Assembly (NCBI GenBank): GCA_905192805.1
Contig: CAJJMF010000063.1
Span: forward strand, 1-11,845
Source of the DNA: an uncultured Sutterella sp.
GTDB taxonomy: Bacteria > Pseudomonadota > Gammaproteobacteria > Burkholderiales > Burkholderiaceae_F
DNA: 11,845 nucleotides
Direction of reading: 5' to 3'
The position numbers and the translations under genes are program-made. Below the pieces are notes generated by a model. That model saw nothing but the letters and a program-made list of their open reading frames with translations, was not told the DNA's origin and searched no databases. Positions 7,025 to 11,845 of the stretch are shown here, in pieces (the first letter of the stretch is position 1; the number at the start of each line of letters is the position of its first letter).

Positions 7025-8545
7025 ATGACAGACGAAAACATGAATACCGTTGACACTCCTCAACAAGACGAAAACCATATCATCGCTGAACGTCGTGCTA
7101 AGCTCGCGAAATTGCGTGCAGAAGGCGTGGCCTACCCGAACGACTTCAAGCGCACCGACTTGTTTGGTGACTTGAATGCGAAATATGAACACGCCACCGC
7201 CGAAGAACTCGAAGCGGCGCATGTCGAAGTGGCTTGCTCGGGTCGCATGATGCTCAAGCGTGTGATGGGTAAGGCGAGTTTCGCAACGGTACGTGACTTC
7301 ACGGGTGAAATGCAGTACTTCATTTCCCAGGCTGACTTAGGCGACGAAGTCTACGAACGTTTTAAGACTTATGACTTGGGCGACATCGTCGCCGTCAAGG
7401 GCGTCCTCTTCCGCACGAAGACGGGTCAGTTGTCGATCCGTGCGCACGAATTGCGTCTCATGACGAAGAATATTCGTCCCTTGCCCGATAAGCACAAGGG
7501 CTTGCAGGACACCGAAATGGCTTACCGCCAGCGTTACGTCGACCTCATCATGAATGAAGAATCCCGTAACCGCTTCTTGATCCGCTCCAAGGCCATCGCG
7601 GAAGTTCGTAACTTCATGATCCAGAATCGCTTCTTGGAAGTCGAAACACCGATGTTGCATCCGATCCCGGGTGGTGCCAACGCCAAGCCGTTTATCACGC
7701 ACCACAATGCCCTCGATTTGGACATGTACTTGCGTATCGCTCCCGAACTCTACCTGAAGCGCTTGGTGGTGGGTGGCTTCGAACGCGTGTTCGAAATCAA
7801 CCGTAACTTCCGTAACGAAGGCGTCTCGGTGCGTCATAACCCTGAATTCACGATGATGGAATTCTATGCGACGTACTGGACCTACCACGATCAGATGGAC
7901 TTCACGGAAGCGCTCTTGCGCACCGTTGCCCAGAAGACCATCGGCACCACCTTGATCAAGTATCAGGGCAAGGAAATCGATTTCGGTAAGCCCTTTGATC
8001 GCTTGACCCCGATTGGCGCGATCAAGAAGTACTCCGACAAGTACACCGACGAACAGTTAAATGACGAAGCGTTCTTGCGTGAAGAATTGAAGCGCTTGGG
8101 CGAGCCGCAACCGGACTACGTGCACTTAGGGGCCCTCCAAATGGCGCTCTTTGAAGAAACCACGGAAGCGAAGTTGTTGCAGCCGACCTTCATCATTGAC
8201 TACCCGACGGAAATCTCCCCGTTGGCTCGTGCTTCGGATACGAACCACGACATCACCGAACGTTTCGAACTCTTCGTGGGTGGCCGTGAATTAGGTAACG
8301 GCTTCTCCGAATTGAACGATCCGGACGACCAGGCAGAACGCTTCCAGGCTCAGGCCGATGCGAAGAGCCACGGCGATGATGAAGCGATGTATTACGATGC
8401 GGACTACATCCGCGCTTTGGAATACGGTTTAGCGCCGACCGCGGGTTGCGGTGTGGGTATTGACCGCTTCATCATGTTACTTACCGATGCGCCGAGCATC
8501 CGCGACGTGTTGCTCTTCCCGCATATGCGTCCTGAAGCGAAGTAA
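7025..8545 (+). CDS. lysS: Lysyl-tRNA synthetase, class II
   Basis: A 506-residue class IIb aminoacyl-tRNA synthetase (E. coli LysS has 505) that attaches lysine to tRNA-Lys using ATP. An N-terminal OB-fold anticodon-binding region covers about residues 50-160 (GKASFATVRDFTGEMQYFIS). Catalytic motifs follow: motif 1 around NRFLEVETPML, motif 2 FRNEGVSVRHNPEFTMMEFY, and motif 3 GCGVGIDRFIMLLTDAPSIRDVLLFP near the end. The ATG at 7025 has AGGA nine bases upstream and gives the expected length. An in-frame upstream start at 6956 would run through the hairpin and adds unconserved residues. Codon use is strongly selected: lysine is almost always AAG (25 of 27 by my count) and leucine mostly TTG, in contrast to recJ. 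This suggests high expression. Confidence 0.97.
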   Translation: MTDENMNTVDTPQQDENHIIAERRAKLAKLRAEGVAYPNDFKRTDLFGDLNAKYEHATAEELEAAHVEVACSGRMMLKRVMGKASFATVRDFTGEMQYFISQADLGDEVYERFKTYDLGDIVAVKGVLFRTKTGQLSIRAHELRLMTKNIRPLPDKHKGLQDTEMAYRQRYVDLIMNEESRNRFLIRSKAIAEVRNFMIQNRFLEVETPMLHPIPGGANAKPFITHHNALDLDMYLRIAPELYLKRLVVGGFERVFEINRNFRNEGVSVRHNPEFTMMEFYATYWTYHDQMDFTEALLRTVAQKTIGTTLIKYQGKEIDFGKPFDRLTPIGAIKKYSDKYTDEQLNDEAFLREELKRLGEPQPDYVHLGALQMALFEETTEAKLLQPTFIIDYPTEISPLARASDTNHDITERFELFVGGRELGNGFSELNDPDDQAERFQAQADAKSHGDDEAMYYDADYIRALEYGLAPTAGCGVGIDRFIMLLTDAPSIRDVLLFPHMRPEAK

Positions 8546-8552
8546 TCCATCG

Positions 8553-9347
8553 ATGTTTCAGCGAGTACTGGATAATCCCCTCTTTGGCATGGTTCAGGGC
8601 TCGCTTAACACGCCAAGCCCCGAACCCCTCGGGGCTTTATTCTTTGAGGGAGTACCCATCGGGTACCTCCCCCAATCACGCCTACCGGCACTCTATCAGG
8701 CCGAACTTGCACCCTTTTGGACGCTCGACACCCAAGGACTCGCCTTTCACGATCCTACACCCGAACGTTGGGAAGCCTTCCAGCGTCAATGGGCGCTCGG
8801 GCAACAGCGAGAGCTCAGTAACGAACGTTTAGCCACTTCGCACGCCACCCTAACCGTGGATCGTGCGCTCGTGCGCACACTGGGCATCGAAACCCAAGTC
8901 GTTCGTCTCGTTATTTACCGACAAACGGATTCGCTCTGGGGCGTGCGTTCACTCACCAAACGCATTAACCCAGGACGCTTCGATAACCCCGTTGCAGGGA
9001 TGGTGAAAGCCCATGAAACACCGTGGGACGCCCTGAAACGCGAAGCCAATGAGGAAGCGGGACTCTTCCTCGCCGACGAGATGAGCTATTTTGAACCGGT
9101 GACCTTTTACACGGAGCGTCCTCTTGAGGACGGGTACTTACGCGAATGTACCTACGTCTGGAGTCTCTTTCTGGGGGATACGGACACCCTTACCTGCCAA
9201 CCGCGAGACGGGGAAGTGAGCGCGTTTCGTTGGCTTTCCGATAAGGACGTCACGGTCTACGGTTTCTCGGACGAATTGGTGCCCGAGGCACTCTATGCGC
9301 TCCTGATCGCGCAAATCACTCCCGTCCACCCTGAGTTAGAGGTATAA
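8553..9347 (+). CDS. Nudix hydrolase with N-terminal DUF4743-type domain
   Basis: A 264-residue protein. Residues 1 to about 115 match what I recall of the DUF4743 domain (LGALFFEGVPIGYLPQSRLPAL). The rest is a Nudix domain with a complete box at 149-171: G149-x5-E155-x7-R163-E164-x-x-E167-E168-x-G170-L171. The preceding KRINPGRFDNPVAG and following YVWSLFLGD are typical of the branch related to yeast Tnr3 and plant Nudix 20/24. Relatives in that branch remove phosphate from damaged (oxidised) thiamine diphosphate; that activity here is inference. The ATG at 8553 lies seven bases after the lysS stop, so it should share the prfB-lysS transcript. A longer upstream reading would overlap lysS in another frame and is rejected. 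Cytoplasmic, no signal peptide. Confidence 0.9.
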   Translation: MFQRVLDNPLFGMVQGSLNTPSPEPLGALFFEGVPIGYLPQSRLPALYQAELAPFWTLDTQGLAFHDPTPERWEAFQRQWALGQQRELSNERLATSHATLTVDRALVRTLGIETQVVRLVIYRQTDSLWGVRSLTKRINPGRFDNPVAGMVKAHETPWDALKREANEEAGLFLADEMSYFEPVTFYTERPLEDGYLRECTYVWSLFLGDTDTLTCQPRDGEVSAFRWLSDKDVTVYGFSDELVPEALYALLIAQITPVHPELEV

Positions 9348-9383
9348 AAAACTCCTGACAAGGCGAGAACCTCAGCAGGAGTT
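9346..9383 (-). terminator. Terminator hairpin between the convergent Nudix and isc transcripts
   Basis: AACTCCTG at 9350-9357 pairs with CAGGAGTT at 9376-9383, with a small inner AGG/CCT pairing (9361-9363 with 9370-9372). Read on the minus strand the stem is followed directly by a run of T (complement of A 9346-9351), so it should end the hscA-fdx-iscX transcript. On the plus strand it lies just after the Nudix stop but no T run follows; it may only protect that 3' end. Confidence 0.75.
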
Positions 9384-9399
9384 GAGAAGCGTTAGGGCA

Positions 9400-9417
9400 T
9401 GACTACGTGATTAGTCA
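9400..9417 (-). other. Short hairpin overlapping the iscX stop codon
   Basis: TGACTA at 9400-9405 and TAGTCA at 9412-9417 form a perfect six-base stem with a six-base loop. The iscX stop codon at 9411-9413 lies within it. No T run follows. It precedes the stronger terminator and may be accidental or may stabilise the mRNA end. Confidence 0.3.
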
Positions 9418-9611
9418 CGCTCTTCTAACCACACGGTCAGAATCCCTTCGAGAATCTTTTCGTTGCTTCCTTGCGGATCATCTTCAAAATCCTCTAACGC
9501 ACAAATCATTTCGTGCATCTTCACGAAGCTAATCGTCAACGGATCCACATCGGGATACGTATCGTAAAGCGCTTCACCGATGCCACGCACATCTTTCCAA
9601 GTGAGTGCCAT
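9411..9611 (-). CDS. iscX: IscX (YfhJ), iron-binding regulator of iron-sulphur assembly
   Basis: A 66-residue acidic protein, the same length as E. coli IscX and very similar to it: MALTWKDVRGIGEALYDTYP, then DPLTISFVKMHEMICALEDFEDDP, then NEKILEGILTVWLEE. IscX binds iron and the cysteine desulphurase IscS, and modulates cluster assembly on IscU. The start at 9611 overlaps the fdx stop by one base (TAATG), which implies coupled translation; AAGGA lies upstream. It is the last gene of the isc cluster, as in other proteobacteria. Confidence 0.96.
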   Translation of the reverse strand: MALTWKDVRGIGEALYDTYPDVDPLTISFVKMHEMICALEDFEDDPQGSNEKILEGILTVWLEERD

Positions 9612-9949
9612 TACTGCTCTTCCTTTGCATGGTTGCGTGTGTACTTGGGGATTTCCACCACGATATCGGAGTCACCCACCTTGGTCTGGCAAGACAAGCG
9701 GGAGTAAATGCCTGCGCCCCATGCAGCATCCAAATGATCCAACTCGTCATCGTCGGGCTCATTGAGCGAATCAAACCCTTCACGGATAATCACGTGGCAG
9801 GTCGAGCATGCGCAGGAAAATTCACAGGCGTGTTCAATTTTCACCCCGTGCTCCAGCAACGCCTTCACTAAGGTCGCGCCCGGTTCAACGGTAAACTCCG
9901 CCCCGTTGGGGCAAACGGATTCGTGCGGTAATACGGTAACTTTTGGCAT
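9611..9949 (-). CDS. fdx: Fdx, [2Fe-2S] ferredoxin of the isc system
   Basis: A 112-residue adrenodoxin-type ferredoxin (E. coli Fdx has 111) that supplies electrons for iron-sulphur cluster assembly. Cluster ligands are C42, C48, C51 and C87 in HACEFSCACSTCH and RLSCQTK; C46 is the extra conserved cysteine of this family. The C-terminus VVEIPKYTRNHA is typical. I chose the ATG at 9949 because AGAGGA stands five bases upstream and the product begins MPKVTVLPH, the normal N-terminus; a longer reading would run back into hscA in another frame. hscA ends 22 bases upstream. Confidence 0.97.
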   Translation of the reverse strand: MPKVTVLPHESVCPNGAEFTVEPGATLVKALLEHGVKIEHACEFSCACSTCHVIIREGFDSLNEPDDDELDHLDAAWGAGIYSRLSCQTKVGDSDIVVEIPKYTRNHAKEEQ

Positions 9950-9971
9950 GATGTCCTCTTCTGACAATCGT

Positions 9972-11783
9972 TTATTGTTGATCTTTCTTTTCGTCGAATT
10001 CCACGTCATCGACGTTGAGTCCAGCGAGTGCCTGACGAATGGAGCGGTCCATACGCTTGGCGGCAAACGCTTCGGTCCCCTTGGAAAGCGCATCGATTTG
10101 AGCCTTGATCGCCTCAACGTCAGGGCTTTCCACCAACGCAACTAATCCGTCCACCAGTGCATCAATCGTGGCACGTTCTTGCGCATCCAATAAATCCCCA
10201 TCCGCCGCTAAGGCCGAATAGGTGGACTCGAGCAGTCGACGCGCTTCGACTTGCTGTTCACGCAATTCACGAGTATGCATATCTTCTTCGGCAGCGCCAT
10301 TGCCATCCTGAAGCATCTGAATGATGTCTTCATCAGAGAGCCCATAACTGGGCTTCACTTGGATGGAAGCCTCCACGCCCGTCGTGACTTCGCGTGCCGT
10401 AACGCTCAAGAGCCCATCGGCGTCAACCTGGAACGTCACGCGAATACGCGCTGCCCCCGCAGGCATCGGAGGAATGCCACGCAATTCAAAACGAGCGAGC
10501 GAGCGGCAGGCACTCACTACCTCACGTTCACCCTGCAACACATGAATGGCCATAGCCGTTTGACCATCCTTAAAGGTGGTGAAATCTTGCGCACGTGCGA
10601 CGGGAATCGCGCTATTGCGAGGAATGACCTTTTCGACCAATCCACCCATGGTTTCAAGTCCCAAGGATAACGGGGTCACATCGAGTAGTAACCAATCGTC
10701 TTCTTCACTCGTGTTCCCCGCGAGCTTATTGGCTTGCGTTGCGGCGCCGATCGCCACCACGCGATCCGGGTCGATGTCTGCTAACGGCTCACGGCCAAAC
10801 ATGGCTTTCACCGCAGCGCGCACGCTCAACATACGCGTAGCGCCCCCAACGAGCACGACGCCTTTCACTTCATCGGCGGTGACATTGGCGTCCTTCAATA
10901 CCGCCTTCACCGCCTGCAAGGTTTCATCCGTTAACGTACGGGTGAGCGTGTCAAATCCTTCACGGGTTAATTCAAAACTCAAGGTCTCACCCGAATCACG
11001 TTCCCAAGTGAGCGTTGCCACTTCGTGTTCGCTTAACGCTTCTTTAGCGGCACGCGCACGTTGCAACAACACACGGCGTTCACGTACCGACAAGGTTTGA
11101 GCGGCTTCAGTGAGTCCCCAGTGGGCGAGCGCTGCGCGGTAGACCACTCGGTCATAATCGTCACCACCCAGGGCCGAATTACCCCCCGTGGCTAAGACTT
11201 CAAAGACGCCTTTCGTTAAACGTAAAAGCGACACGTCAAAGGTTCCGCCCCCTAGGTCATACACGAGGTAAAGGCCTTCGGCAGCATTATCAAGACCATA
11301 AGCCAAGGCGGCTGCCGTGGGCTCATTCAACAAGCGCAATACGGTTAGGTTCGCCAAACGGGCAGCATCCTTCGTCGCTTGACGCTGCGCATCATCAAAG
11401 TAAGCGGGCACCGTAATTACAGCCCCCGTAATGTCTCCGCCCAGTCGGGCTTCGGCACGAGCCACCAAGTGACGCAAAATTTCGCTACTCACTTCAATCG
11501 GCGTTTTCACCCCCGCCACCGTTTGAATCGACACCACGTTCTTTTCATCCACCAGCTGATAGGGCATCGCATGGAGGTCACGTAAGTCTTCCATTTTGCG
11601 GCCAATCAAACGTTTAGCGGACGTAATCGTATTGGCTGCATCACTCGCAGCGCCCTCAAGGGCAACACGCCCCACGGTCACACTACCGTCAGCAGCGTAA
11701 TGAACGGCCGAAGGCACAAGCGCATCACCGTTCTCATCCGCAATCACCTCTGGAACCCCACTAATGACACTCGCAACGAGCGC
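9972..11783 (-). CDS. hscA: HscA, Hsp70-type chaperone of iron-sulphur assembly (5' end missing)
   Basis: 603 residues of HscA, the DnaK-like ATPase that with HscB helps pass clusters from IscU to target proteins. The nucleotide-binding domain shows AVITVPAYFDDAQRQATKDA, NEPTAAALAYG, DLGGGTFDVSLLRL at about 176-189 of this fragment, and VLVGGATRM. The linker and substrate domain show LLLDVTPLSLGLETMGGLVEKVIPRN, FTTFKDGQTAM and VEASIQVKPSYGL, all highly HscA-like. The protein ends AAKRMDRSIRQALAGLNVDDVE. The expected N-terminus of about 20-30 residues, with the ATP phosphate-1 loop GIDLGTTN directly before ALVASV, is absent. From about 11784 the sequence is unrelated. The apparent ATG at 11786 and the longer open frame to 11843 are products of the junction, not real starts. 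Confidence 0.95.
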   Translation of the reverse strand, partial: ALVASVISGVPEVIADENGDALVPSAVHYAADGSVTVGRVALEGAASDAANTITSAKRLIGRKMEDLRDLHAMPYQLVDEKNVVSIQTVAGVKTPIEVSSEILRHLVARAEARLGGDITGAVITVPAYFDDAQRQATKDAARLANLTVLRLLNEPTAAALAYGLDNAAEGLYLVYDLGGGTFDVSLLRLTKGVFEVLATGGNSALGGDDYDRVVYRAALAHWGLTEAAQTLSVRERRVLLQRARAAKEALSEHEVATLTWERDSGETLSFELTREGFDTLTRTLTDETLQAVKAVLKDANVTADEVKGVVLVGGATRMLSVRAAVKAMFGREPLADIDPDRVVAIGAATQANKLAGNTSEEDDWLLLDVTPLSLGLETMGGLVEKVIPRNSAIPVARAQDFTTFKDGQTAMAIHVLQGEREVVSACRSLARFELRGIPPMPAGAARIRVTFQVDADGLLSVTAREVTTGVEASIQVKPSYGLSDEDIIQMLQDGNGAAEEDMHTRELREQQVEARRLLESTYSALAADGDLLDAQERATIDALVDGLVALVESPDVEAIKAQIDALSKGTEAFAAKRMDRSIRQALAGLNVDDVEFDEKKDQQ

Positions 11784-11845
11784 CATTCGCTTCCTGGATC
11801 CCCCGCTGCACGAGTTCCTGCCCACCAAGGAGGAGGACATCAAGG
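11782..11845 (+). CDS. Fragment of pyruvate phosphate dikinase, foreign to its surroundings
   Basis: Read on the plus strand from 11782, the last 64 bases give 21 uninterrupted residues: AIRFLDPPLHEFLP, then TKEEDIK. RLLDPPLHEFLP-type sequence is a hallmark of pyruvate phosphate dikinase (PpdK), the enzyme that interconverts pyruvate, ATP and phosphate with PEP, AMP and diphosphate. G+C is about 62% and 19 of 21 third positions are G or C, unlike the hscA region. It abuts hscA with no spacer and lies on the opposite strand. The likeliest cause is a chimeric read or misassembly; a real rearrangement is the alternative. The fragment continues beyond the window on the 3' side and has no start here. 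Confidence 0.7.

Noticed and set aside
7337..7888. A 183-codon open frame on the minus strand across lysS
   Set aside because: Antisense to the lysS catalytic motifs, with no ribosome binding site or family resemblance.
8617..8635. CCCCGA...TCGGGG inverted repeat near the Nudix start as a terminator
   Set aside because: It is inside conserved coding sequence and not followed by a real T run; likely due to codon choice.
11796..11801. GGATCC (BamHI site) near the junction as evidence of cloning
   Set aside because: It falls on the Asp-Pro codons of the PpdK reading frame, about 13 bases inside the foreign segment, so it is not the junction itself.
11784..11843. HscA start giving an N-terminus MMSSSLVGRNSCSGG
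   Set aside because: These residues come from the complement of the PpdK fragment. True HscA should have GIDLGTTN directly before ALVASV.
1..11845. CRISPR arrays, tRNA or rRNA genes, insertion sequences, toxin-antitoxin or defence genes
   Set aside because: No regularly spaced repeats, cloverleaf genes, transposase-like frames or terminal inverted repeats were seen on either strand.

Overview
The window looks like chromosomal DNA of a Betaproteobacterium, most likely in the order Burkholderiales. A Sutterellaceae-like gut or environmental lineage is possible, but that is a guess. The reasons are the gene order recJ-prfB-lysS with a lolC-lolD-tatD block diverging upstream of recJ, a COG4255-type 'phosphoglycerate mutase-like' gene next to recJ, and an HscA/Fdx/IscX set of proteobacterial type. 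G+C is moderate. Nothing suggests plasmid, phage or transposon DNA.

Layout. Positions 1-88 are an AT-rich, gene-free tail downstream of tatD. Positions 89-2838 (minus strand) are a tight operon read lolC-lolD-tatD: the lipoprotein-releasing permease and ATPase of the inner membrane, then a TatD-family metal-dependent hydrolase. Positions 2839-2912 are a short divergent spacer that must hold both promoters. Positions 2913-5652 (plus strand) carry the COG4255-type gene followed one base later by recJ. Positions 5653-5826 are a structured intergenic region with a TATAAT box and an intrinsic-terminator hairpin ahead of prfB. Positions 5827-6949 are prfB (RF2) with its programmed +1 frameshift at an in-frame TGA. 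Lysyl-tRNA synthetase (7025-8545) and a DUF4743-type Nudix hydrolase (8553-9347) follow. Positions 9411-11783 (minus strand) are the end of an isc cluster read hscA-fdx-iscX, facing the Nudix gene across a shared hairpin.

The genes are housekeeping: outer-membrane lipoprotein export, DNA repair, translation termination and tRNA charging, and iron-sulphur cluster assembly. I found no new defence, mobile or biosynthetic system. The most noteworthy points are these. (1) The last 64 bases are not hscA: they read on the plus strand as a high-G+C pyruvate phosphate dikinase fragment fused into hscA codon by codon, most probably a chimeric contig end, so the N-terminus of HscA is missing. (2) A terminator-like hairpin sits between the only good promoter box and prfB. 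(3) A hairpin before lysS has an alternative pairing that would cover the ribosome binding site. (4) The codon choice of lysS differs sharply from that of recJ in the same gene cluster.
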